A DNA stretch of 10,973 nt, taken from Nitratiruptor sp. (GTDB taxonomy: Bacteria > Campylobacterota > Campylobacteria > Campylobacterales > Nitratiruptoraceae). Each line of letters begins with the position of its first letter. Positions within the stretch are counted from its first letter, which is position 1. Under the pieces are notes generated by a model. It was not told where the DNA came from. It searched no databases and saw only the letters and a list, made by a program, of their open reading frames with translations. The DNA lies in contig WGAX01000010.1 of assembly GCA_015494595.1 (NCBI GenBank), positions 1-10,973 of the forward strand. Reading direction: 5' to 3'. The translations under genes were made by a program, and so were the position numbers. This document shows positions 1-6,266 of this stretch, in pieces.

Positions 1-426
1 AAAAACAGCATCAAAGCAGAAACATCCAATCTACAATCCCATATCTCAACTAGCTACTCCTTTTTAGCCCAAAAGGGTATTAGTGATGAGTGCACAAATT
101 GTGGCGATTGTGTGCAGTTTTGTCCAACAAATGCGCTCTTTTTCTCTCAAGATGGAGCAGCCATCTGGTTTGTAGCTGGCAGGTGTATCGATTGTAATAT
201 CTGCAACGATATTTGTAAACCAAAAGCGGTGAGTGATAAAGAGCAGATTGATCTCATTACATACGCATTTGATAGGGGTGAAGAGCTGATTCATCATAGG
301 CTAGAGATCTGCAATGAGTGTAAAACCCCTTTTGCCTATAAAGGCGGGGAGATGGTGTGTGAGAGGTGTAAAAGTTTTATTAATGATTTTAGCGATATTT
401 TTAAATTAGCAAGCGATCTGGAGTAA
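1..426 (+). CDS. Two-cluster [4Fe-4S] ferredoxin-type protein with C-terminal zinc ribbon (5' truncated)
   Basis: The reading frame is open from base 1, so the start lies upstream of the window; 141 codons are visible. Two [4Fe-4S] motifs of the CxxCxxCxxxC type are present, the first at visible residues 31-41 (ECTNCGDCVQFCP) and the second in RCIDCNICNDIC. After an acidic linker comes a CxxC-x12-CxxC pair (ICNEC ... VCERC), which resembles a small zinc ribbon or rubredoxin-like knuckle. The first two clusters suggest electron transfer in the cytoplasm; NapF-like and other bacterial ferredoxins share this layout, but I do not recognise a specific family. The stop codon TAA shares its last base with the ATG of the BatA-like gene, so the two are probably translated together. 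That links an Fe-S protein to the Bat/MoxR module. Fold: confident. Function: unknown. Confidence 0.85.
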   Translation, partial: KNSIKAETSNLQSHISTSYSFLAQKGISDECTNCGDCVQFCPTNALFFSQDGAAIWFVAGRCIDCNICNDICKPKAVSDKEQIDLITYAFDRGEELIHHRLEICNECKTPFAYKGGEMVCERCKSFINDFSDIFKLASDLE

Positions 427-1292
427 TGCATTTTGCCTTTGCCTATCCTATAGCCTTTTTGCTGCTAGCACTTTTAGCCTGTTTTGTGCGCTGTAAGAGA
501 GAGCCTCTTAAAATTTACTTTGCCAAAACCTCCTTTTTACCCTCCTCTTTGCTGCAAAAAGAGTATCTGCCTCTGCTTATTAGCGCACTTTTTATCTTTT
601 TCTTGGCTGGCCCCTTTACCTATAGCTCATTTGCCCAAAGTGCAAAAAAGGGGCGTGATTTGGTAGTGGCTATAGATGCTAGCGGCTCGATGGAAGGGGA
701 GTTTGGTAAAGAGAGTAAATTTGCTACACTTATAAAGCTACTACGCTCCTTTTTGCACAATCGCTATGATGATAATGTGGGTGTTGTGGTATTTGGCAGT
801 TTTGCCTATCCTGCAAGTGGTATTACATATGATCTAAAAGCGCTAGATTTTATTTTAGACTATTTAGAGGTTGGTATTGCTGGCAATAATACAGCAATTG
901 GTGATGCTTTGATGCAATCTGTGAAGCTGCTTAAAAAAAGTGGTGCAAAAGAGAAAGTTATTGTGCTTTTTAGTGATGGGCATCACAATAGTGGGATTTA
1001 TTCCCCTAAAGAGGGAGTAGAAGCAGCCAAAAAAATTGGAGCTAGAATCTATACAGTGGGCATAGGCAATGAGTATGACAAAAAGCTGCTTGAAACGATA
1101 GCCAAAAGTAGTGGTGGTAAAAGTTTTGCAGCAAAAAGTCCAGAAGATCTTGCAGCAGTTTTCAAAGAGATCGATACTTTAGAGAGCAGTCCTCTTCGAA
1201 GTGGTATCTATGTGAATCAGCACTATCTCTTTTTTTCATTTGGTGTGGTGCTCATAGTGCTGCTTCTTTGGCAGATAAAGAGGTATCTATGA
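426..1292 (+). CDS. batA: BatA-like von Willebrand factor A (VWA) membrane protein
   Basis: This 288-residue protein has the Bat layout: an N-terminal hydrophobic helix (about residues 5-21), a second helix (about 48-64), a periplasmic-type VWA domain and a C-terminal helix (LFFSFGVVLIVLLL). The metal-ion-dependent adhesion site is intact: D84-A-S86-G-S88, T156 in GNNTAIGDAL, and D183 in VLFSDG. BatA proteins belong to the aerotolerance (Bat) families and are thought to help assemble or protect envelope and redox complexes together with a MoxR ATPase; the client is unknown. The start ATG overlaps the preceding stop (TAATG), and GGAG lies only 2 bases upstream, so translation is probably coupled. 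It overlaps the next gene by ATGA. The VWA/Bat assignment is firm, the cellular role is inferred. Confidence 0.88.
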   Translation: MHFAFAYPIAFLLLALLACFVRCKREPLKIYFAKTSFLPSSLLQKEYLPLLISALFIFFLAGPFTYSSFAQSAKKGRDLVVAIDASGSMEGEFGKESKFATLIKLLRSFLHNRYDDNVGVVVFGSFAYPASGITYDLKALDFILDYLEVGIAGNNTAIGDALMQSVKLLKKSGAKEKVIVLFSDGHHNSGIYSPKEGVEAAKKIGARIYTVGIGNEYDKKLLETIAKSSGGKSFAAKSPEDLAAVFKEIDTLESSPLRSGIYVNQHYLFFSFGVVLIVLLLWQIKRYL

Positions 1293-2779
1293 GTTTTATG
1301 CACCCTTTTTGGCTGATTTTCGCTATTTTAGCACTTCTGTTAGCTTGGGTTATGAAGCAAAAAAGAGTTATCTCCCCTTTTCATCCTCAAATCATCTTGC
1401 AAAGTAGCACTAAAAGCTACTTTTTGCTGCCTGTTGTGGTGGCTTTGCTTTTTATTGCTTTGGCAAAACCAGTAATTATTAAGCCTCAAAGCAGTGAGCT
1501 CTCTTTGGAGCCACTCTTTCTTGCGATTGATTTTTCAAATTCTATGCGCGCCACGGATGTGAAACCCAATAGATTGGCAGCGGCAAAGGCAAAAGCCAAA
1601 GAGATTATCGAGGCATCACCCATGCCTATAGCGCTCATCGCATTTACAACCAATCCTTTATTGCTTTCCCCTCCCACAACTGATAAAGAGGCACTTTTGC
1701 AAGCGTTGGGTAGCATAAATCAAGAAGCAATCTTAACCAAAGGTACTGACTTTAAAAAGCTTTTAGAGTTTGTAGGGAAGTTTGAAGGTAAAAAACGACT
1801 GCTTATTATTAGCGATGGAGGCGATTTTACAGATCTTCACCAGTTACAGGCTATTGCAAAAGCCAAAAATATTGAGCTCTATACTATGGGTATTGGCACA
1901 AAAGAGGGGGCACTCATTCCAACAGATAGTGGTTATCTTAAGCAAAATGGCAAGCTGGTAGTCTCTAGGCTCAATCCACTTTTTGCCAAACTTGGTAAAG
2001 AGATAGAAGAGATTGATGAGCTTTCTGACATAGATAAAAAAGAGAAAATGAAACACCAAAAAGAGATCCAGCTCTACTATATTCCGCTACTCTTAGCCTT
2101 TTTGCTCTATGTGCATATCCATACTACTCTTTTTGCTAAGTTCTTGCCTTTTATGGCTCTCTTTTTGTTTCTATCTCCTTTGCAAGGGGGAATGCTTGAA
2201 GAGTATAAGCTACAAAAAGGGTATGAGCTGCTAAAACAAAAGCACTACAAAGAGGCAATACCATATCTACAAGGTCTACGGTATTTAGAGGCTAGATTCG
2301 GTCTAGGGGTGGCACTCTGCGCTCTTGGCAAAGTTGATGATGCTTTGAAGCTCTTTCGATCCATCTCCTCCACAGAGAAAGAGATTAAAGCAAAAATCTA
2401 CTACAATATTGGTATCTGTTACGAAAAAAAGGGAAAAATTCAAGCAGCTTTGCAAAACTTTCTTAAAAGCTACGCCTTAAGAGAGGATAGCAAAAGCTTT
2501 GCACACATTCAAAAACTAATTTTTAAAAAGCCACCAAAAAAGGTGCTACTTCCATTTGCTAAGCAGAAAATCTCACCAAAAAAGAGTAGCAAAGATGATG
2601 GCAAAAAGCAAAAGAGTGCAGGAGGCGCAAATATCAATCTTGCCATAGCTGCAGGTAATGCTAAAGGGGGTAAGAGACAAAAGGGAGCTAGCCTAAAAGG
2701 TACTAATTCCATTCCACAAAGCTCAAGGCTTTATGAGCTTATTAACAAAGGATATATGGATGAGAAAAATCCTTGGTAG
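1289..2779 (+). CDS. batB: BatB-like VWA protein fused to a BatC-like TPR region
   Basis: The chosen ATG overlaps the preceding stop (ATGA) and has AGAGG at 1279-1283, 5 bases upstream; an earlier in-frame ATG at 1268 lies deeper in the previous gene and lacks this support. The product has 496 residues. Two N-terminal hydrophobic helices (about 7-22 and 44-59) precede a VWA domain with an intact metal site: D81-F-S83-N-S85, T153 and D176 in IISDGGD. Helices follow at about 258-300, then tetratricopeptide-like repeats beginning EEYKLQKGYELLKQ and including YYNIGICYEKKGKIQAALQNF. The tail is rich in Lys, Gly and Ser and ends in NPW. In many bacteria batB and batC are separate genes; here the TPR part is joined to the VWA part, which would tether a protein-interaction arm to the membrane sensor domain. 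It overlaps batD by 20 bases. Confidence 0.86.
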   Translation: MSFMHPFWLIFAILALLLAWVMKQKRVISPFHPQIILQSSTKSYFLLPVVVALLFIALAKPVIIKPQSSELSLEPLFLAIDFSNSMRATDVKPNRLAAAKAKAKEIIEASPMPIALIAFTTNPLLLSPPTTDKEALLQALGSINQEAILTKGTDFKKLLEFVGKFEGKKRLLIISDGGDFTDLHQLQAIAKAKNIELYTMGIGTKEGALIPTDSGYLKQNGKLVVSRLNPLFAKLGKEIEEIDELSDIDKKEKMKHQKEIQLYYIPLLLAFLLYVHIHTTLFAKFLPFMALFLFLSPLQGGMLEEYKLQKGYELLKQKHYKEAIPYLQGLRYLEARFGLGVALCALGKVDDALKLFRSISSTEKEIKAKIYYNIGICYEKKGKIQAALQNFLKSYALREDSKSFAHIQKLIFKKPPKKVLLPFAKQKISPKKSSKDDGKKQKSAGGANINLAIAAGNAKGGKRQKGASLKGTNSIPQSSRLYELINKGYMDEKNPW

Positions 2780-3833
2780 TATGATTGTAGTTATAGTTGC
2801 GTTGGCTGATGTAAATATTACTCTAAGCAAAACCAGCCTCTTTGTTAAAGAGCCTTTATTGGTGCAGCTGCAATATAGGGATAAAGATTACGAGAGGCTT
2901 GCGTGGGTGAAGTTTGCTCCAAAAAGAAGTGAAAATTATGAGTTTTATCTTTTAAGTAAGCAGATTGGAGATGGGAGTTATACCTTTACATATCTGCTTT
3001 TTCCTCTCCATAGCGGGCAAATGCGTATATCTTACACCTTGCAATACAAAAAAGCAGCTCTTGAGCAGATACGCCAAGACATTTTGGGGACAGGATATGA
3101 GCAGACCGAGCCATTAGAGGGCAAGATTGTAACACTCCATCCCCAAAGTAGCATTATTGGGGTTAAGCCAGTCAAAAAGGTGGATCTCTATGGCGATTTT
3201 ACTCTTAAATTGCAGATAGATAAACAGAAGATCAAAAATTATGAGCCTCTTTTTCTTACTTTACGACTGCAAGGTCTTGGGTATCCGCCAAAGCTTGATC
3301 CAGAGATTGTACATTTGAAAGGAGTGAAAATTTTGGCAGATAAACCAAAAACTACGCTTCATTATACTCCAAAGGGGGTCAAGATAGATTATATATTCTC
3401 CTACGCCCTCGTTGCCCATAAGGATTTTACTATTCCCTCCATTAAGCTTACAGAGTTTAATTACAAAGAGTATAAAACTTTACATACCCCTCAAGTGCCT
3501 ATTAAAGTAATCCCTGTACAACTTACTGATAATAAAAATGATCCTGCAAAGCTTGTGCCCTTGATTAAAAAAATTGGTGAGTTTCTTGGATATGTAGCTA
3601 TCTTTGTGCTTGGAGGGGCTACGAGCCTGCTTCTTTATCTTTTTGTCAGAAATAAAGAGGTAGAAGATATTCTGTTGGCTCGTAATAGCAAACAGCTCCT
3701 TACACTTTTGATATTGCGCTATCCTCGCTGTTTTGATGAGGTTAAAAATATGCTGCGAGAGGAGTCTAGACTTTTACAAGCAAAATGGCAGGTATTGAAA
3801 GGATTGAAACGATGCAAAAGATTGAGATCTTAA
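2760..3833 (+). CDS. batD: BatD-like membrane-anchored periplasmic protein
   Basis: I chose the ATG at 2760 because AAAGGA lies at 2747-2752 with a 7-base gap and because it gives a clean signal peptide (MRKILGSMIVVIVALA, then DVNIT). An upstream in-frame ATG at 2733 would add nine polar residues before the signal. The 357-residue protein is largely a beta-rich periplasmic region opening with the BatD-type phrase ITLSKTSLFVKEPLLVQLQY, followed by a membrane helix at about residues 284-306 (FLGYVAIFVLGGATSLLLYL) and a short basic cytoplasmic tail. BatD ('oxygen tolerance') proteins are encoded with BatA and BatB. Sequence conservation in this family is low, so the call rests on topology, the N-terminal motif and operon position. 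It overlaps the moxR start by 22 bases. Confidence 0.78.
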   Translation: MRKILGSMIVVIVALADVNITLSKTSLFVKEPLLVQLQYRDKDYERLAWVKFAPKRSENYEFYLLSKQIGDGSYTFTYLLFPLHSGQMRISYTLQYKKAALEQIRQDILGTGYEQTEPLEGKIVTLHPQSSIIGVKPVKKVDLYGDFTLKLQIDKQKIKNYEPLFLTLRLQGLGYPPKLDPEIVHLKGVKILADKPKTTLHYTPKGVKIDYIFSYALVAHKDFTIPSIKLTEFNYKEYKTLHTPQVPIKVIPVQLTDNKNDPAKLVPLIKKIGEFLGYVAIFVLGGATSLLLYLFVRNKEVEDILLARNSKQLLTLLILRYPRCFDEVKNMLREESRLLQAKWQVLKGLKRCKRLRS

Positions 3834-4729
3834 AAAGAGAGATTCAAAAGGTCATAGTAGGTCAAGAGGAGATGATAGAGGCTATATTGGTAGCACTGCT
3901 AAGTTCTGGCCATATTTTATTAGAGGGGATGCCTGGCTTAGCCAAGACAACAGCAGTCAAAACTTTTGCCAAAACATTGGGATTAACTTTTGCGAGGGTA
4001 CAGTTTACGCCAGATCTCTTGCCTAGCGACATTATCGGGGCAAATATCTATAATCCTGCCAAAATGGAGTTTTTTATCAAAAAGGGGCCGGTATTTACCA
4101 ATCTTTTACTAGCAGATGAGATCAACAGGGCTCCGGCCAAGGTGCAGTCAGCCCTGCTAGAAGCTATGCAAGAGAGACAGGTAACTATTGATAACCAAAC
4201 CTTTGTCCTGCCAAAGCCCTTTTTGGTAATGGCTACCCAAAATCCCATTGAGCAGGAGGGCACCTATAATCTGCCAGAGGCGCAGCTTGATCGTTTTATG
4301 ATGAAAATTTTGCTTGATGTGGGAAGTAGGGAGGATGAGTTGGAGATTTTGGAAAGGAGTGAAAAAGGAGCCCAGGTTGAGGTAGAGGAGATTCTCTCTC
4401 AAAAAGAGCTGTTAGAGGCAATGGAGCAAGTAAGCCAGATCTTTGTAGATAAGGCCTTAAAAGAGTATATAGTTGATATTGTTTTTGCTACCAGATCCCA
4501 TCCAAAACTACGCTTTGGCTCAAGTCCTAGAGGCGGCATTGAGCTGCTTAAGGCTGCAAAGGCAAAGGCATATTTGGAGGGTGCAGAGTATGTGGTGCCA
4601 GAATATATTTTGCAGATGGCTAAGCCCATTTTGCGTCATAGAGTCATTTTAAGCTATGAGGCCAAAGCAGAGGGGCTAAGTAGTGATGCTATTTTGAATG
4701 AGATTTTAGAGCAGGTGCCGATGCCGTGA
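3812..4729 (+). CDS. moxR: MoxR-family AAA+ ATPase
   Basis: Start at 3812 is preferred because AAAGGA (3798-3803) sits 8 bases upstream; an in-frame ATG at 3785 has no well-placed ribosome site. The 305-residue product shows all MoxR hallmarks: Walker A G39-MPGLAKT46, Walker B LLLADE (D102, E103) followed by INRAPAKVQSALLEAM, sensor 1 in ATQNP (N144), and EAQLDRF (R161). MoxR ATPases act as cytoplasmic chaperones with VWA-domain partners, often to insert cofactors or mature complexes; here the partners are evidently the neighbouring BatA, BatB and DUF58 proteins. Its TGA stop overlaps the GTG start of the DUF58 gene. Length is normal for the family and no defect is visible. Confidence 0.95.
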   Translation: MQKIEILKREIQKVIVGQEEMIEAILVALLSSGHILLEGMPGLAKTTAVKTFAKTLGLTFARVQFTPDLLPSDIIGANIYNPAKMEFFIKKGPVFTNLLLADEINRAPAKVQSALLEAMQERQVTIDNQTFVLPKPFLVMATQNPIEQEGTYNLPEAQLDRFMMKILLDVGSREDELEILERSEKGAQVEVEEILSQKELLEAMEQVSQIFVDKALKEYIVDIVFATRSHPKLRFGSSPRGGIELLKAAKAKAYLEGAEYVVPEYILQMAKPILRHRVILSYEAKAEGLSSDAILNEILEQVPMP

Positions 4730-5520
4730 TAGATCATCTTATTATCAAAACCAAAAAAGAGGTCTACTCTCAAAAGGAGGGGATATTTACCACCTCTTTA
4801 ATGGGAGAGGGGTATGATTTTGCTCAGCTTCGAGAATATAACTATCAAGAGGATGCTAAACGCATCGATTGGCTTATAAGTGCCAAGATGCAAAAGCCTT
4901 ATGTAAGAGTCTATCAGCAAGAAAAAGCCCGCAATATTGTGCTGGTTTTTTTGCGCTCTGGCTCACTCTTTTTTGGCTCAAAGAGGCTTAAAGTGCACAC
5001 ACTCATAGAGAGTTTTTTATTGGTAGCTTTGAGTGCGTTGAGATTAAAAGAGCAGGTTGTGGGATTTGATAAAAAAGTAGAATTTTTAGAAAATAGTGCA
5101 CTTATTGAGCGTTTTGCGAAGGGAATGGAGAGGGATTTGGTGGGGAGGGGGCTGGAGATAGATATAACAAAAATCTTTTATCAGATCCCTCAGCCATCTT
5201 TAGTTGTGTTTCTAGGTGATTTTTTAGAGCCAATCGATATAAGCCTCTTTGCTGCCAAACACGATGTAGTATGTTTTGTTGCAAGAGATAGCATAGAAAG
5301 AGCTGATATTGATATTTACGCTCAATTGGTGGATAACCAGAGTCTAGAGCAAAAGAGTGCTAGACTCTATAAGAAGAGTTTGCAAAAGTATCATAACAAT
5401 ATCCAAAAGGCTCTCGATCGAAACTACGCTGCTTTTGCCAAGAGTGGTATAGATTGGGTGGAGTTGTGGGATGATGATAATATTTTTGTAAAGTTGCAGC
5501 AATTTTTCATGGGACGCTAA
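4726..5520 (+). CDS. DUF58 protein with degenerate MIDAS motif
   Basis: Translation likely begins at GTG 4726, overlapping the moxR stop (GTGA); the next ATG (4801) would leave little before the family motif. The 264-residue protein carries the DUF58 signature G29-YDFAQLREY then EDAKRIDWLISAK (D48, W49, S52, A53), followed by VRVYQQEKARNIVLVFL. DUF58 proteins are usually MoxR partners with a VWA-like fold. Here the expected D-x-S-x-S metal motif reads L76-R-S78-G-S80: the Asp is replaced by Leu, so metal binding is probably weakened or lost. Only one base separates the stop from the next ATG. Family assignment is strong; the loss of metal binding is an inference from the motif. Confidence 0.9.
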   Translation: MIDHLIIKTKKEVYSQKEGIFTTSLMGEGYDFAQLREYNYQEDAKRIDWLISAKMQKPYVRVYQQEKARNIVLVFLRSGSLFFGSKRLKVHTLIESFLLVALSALRLKEQVVGFDKKVEFLENSALIERFAKGMERDLVGRGLEIDITKIFYQIPQPSLVVFLGDFLEPIDISLFAAKHDVVCFVARDSIERADIDIYAQLVDNQSLEQKSARLYKKSLQKYHNNIQKALDRNYAAFAKSGIDWVELWDDDNIFVKLQQFFMGR

Positions 5521-5521
5521 G

Positions 5522-5842
5522 ATGGAGCTACTTACACTGCCAAAATTTCATCATGAGTTACTCTATATGATAGCTGTTCTTGTACTTTTGTTAGTTATCT
5601 GGCTTTTAAAAAGGAGAAACACAGAAGAGCCAATAAAGCTGCGTACAAAAGAGGATCTCTATAACTTTTCTAAAAGATTGCAGCAGTTTGACAAAGATAG
5701 AGAGATTGCAGAGCTTTTGGCCAAACTGCGAGCCTACAAGTACGCTCCCAAAACCTCCAAAATCCCCAAAAATCTGCGAAAAGAGGCAGTTGCGTTGTAT
5801 AAAAAGAAGCGTAGAGCAAAAGTGCGCCGCCTTTTTGATTAG
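5522..5842 (+). CDS. Small single-helix membrane protein at the end of the Bat/MoxR operon (DUF4381-like position)
   Basis: A 106-residue protein with a short N-terminus containing LP, one membrane helix at about residues 13-30 (LYMIAVLVLLLVIWLL), and a charged cytoplasmic region rich in Lys and Arg that ends KKKRRAKVRRLFD. It follows DUF58 after one base, so it belongs to the same transcript. In canonical moxR-DUF58-bat operons a one-helix DUF4381 protein occupies this place, and the topology fits. Sequence similarity is too weak for me to assert homology. Its stop codon (5840-5842) lies inside an FNR-type box that appears to serve the next operon. Confidence 0.75.
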   Translation: MELLTLPKFHHELLYMIAVLVLLLVIWLLKRRNTEEPIKLRTKEDLYNFSKRLQQFDKDREIAELLAKLRAYKYAPKTSKIPKNLRKEAVALYKKKRRAKVRRLFD

Positions 5843-5848
5843 TATCAA
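5835..5848 (+). promoter_or_regulatory. FNR/CRP-type box upstream of the DUF2249 operon
   Basis: Perfect match to the FNR consensus: TTGAT-TAGT-ATCAA, centred at 5841.5. The centre is 34.5 bp from the last base of the -10 hexamer at 5871-5876, which places it at -41.5 from a start point near 5883, the class II activator position. Poly-T tracts lie between the box and the -10, and no good -35 hexamer is visible, as expected for an activator-dependent promoter. The box overlaps the stop codon of the preceding gene. Confidence 0.85.
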
Positions 5849-5870
5849 TGACATTTTTTTGCCATTTTTT

Positions 5871-5876
5871 TACAAT
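5871..5876 (+). promoter_or_regulatory. -10 hexamer of the DUF2249 operon promoter
   Basis: TACAAT matches the sigma-70 TATAAT in five of six bases. The predicted start point near 5883 would give a leader of about 27 bases before the ATG at 5910. The spacing to the FNR-type box supports it. Confidence 0.7.
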
Positions 5877-5898
5877 TAAGAGTAATTTTATCTTAATT
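5874..5898. repeat. 25-bp inverted-repeat element, copy 1 (possible operator)
   Basis: Arms AATTAAGA and TCTTAATT are perfect inverted complements separated by the 9-base spacer GTAATTTTA. One more flanking pair (C5873 with G5899) extends the arms to 9 bp. A second copy at 9187-9211 is identical at 24 of 25 positions, spacer included. Here the element covers the end of the -10 and the predicted start point, so a protein bound to it would be expected to block transcription. An RNA hairpin is less likely because the left arm lies upstream of the predicted start. Confidence 0.65.
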
Positions 5899-5909
5899 GG
5901 GAGGGAAAG

Positions 5910-6257
5910 ATGGAAGAGATTGTTCAAAAAGGCCAAAAAGTTGCAGTAGAGGGAGCTACTGTTGACTTTTATAAATTGGAAAAAGATGGTATTACCTACT
6001 ACGCTTTTGATACATCAAGATGTGGACCGCCTGAGCCGATGGTAAACGCTATGGCTGGACTAAGGCTTGTAACAAATCCAAATGTGAAACTTATTATGAT
6101 CAACCACAAAATGCCTATGGGGCTTTTGAATAAGATAGAAGAGAACTACAATATAGAAAAAGAGCAGCTTCCTGATGGTAGAGTAAAGTTAGTATTTAGC
6201 TATAAAGAGGGAGCCACAGAAAAAGCTGATCTCTCCGATGCTAGCTGCCACGGTTAA
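5910..6257 (+). CDS. DUF2249 / TusA-fold-like protein
   Basis: This 115-residue cytoplasmic protein begins at an ATG with GGAGG 5 bases upstream. Its middle carries D34-TSRCGPPEPM44, which aligns with the D-x-R-G-x-x-P-P-E-P-M/L motif of DUF2249 and the CPxP motif of TusA-type sulfur carriers. NHKMPMGLLNKIEENYNIEKE follows as the 'H-x-P-x-x-L' helix, then a glycine turn and a final beta strand (VKLVFSY). The TusA cysteine position is a proline, but Cys38 lies two residues earlier, and a further Cys113 sits in the C-terminal SCHG. DUF2249 genes often occur near NO or nitrite metabolism genes; their chemistry is not settled. It is the first gene of an operon with its own FNR-type promoter. Confidence 0.72.
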   Translation: MEEIVQKGQKVAVEGATVDFYKLEKDGITYYAFDTSRCGPPEPMVNAMAGLRLVTNPNVKLIMINHKMPMGLLNKIEENYNIEKEQLPDGRVKLVFSYKEGATEKADLSDASCHG

Positions 6258-6266
6258 AGGTGGTAG

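Noticed and set aside
1268..1288. Earlier ATG for the BatB-like protein
   Set aside because: It would overlap batA by 25 bases without a ribosome site; ATG 1289 has a well-spaced AGAGG and an ATGA overlap.
3785..3811. Earlier ATG for MoxR
   Set aside because: No ribosome site at a proper distance; ATG 3812 has AAAGGA 8 bases upstream and begins where MoxR proteins usually do.
5831..5870. Inverted repeat followed by T-runs, resembling an intrinsic terminator for the Bat/MoxR operon
   Set aside because: The only stem is the 5-bp FNR-type box, which is AT-rich and too weak; the T-runs are explained as AT-rich promoter DNA. Termination here is possible but not supported.
5873..5899. RNA hairpin or attenuator in the leader of the DUF2249 operon
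   Set aside because: The left arm lies upstream of the predicted transcript start (5883) and the same element near napA is also outside the predicted leader, so a DNA-level operator fits better.
5606..5936. Several minus-strand open frames around the end of the Bat/MoxR operon
   Set aside because: They overlap well-supported plus-strand genes or the promoter, and show no family motif or ribosome site.
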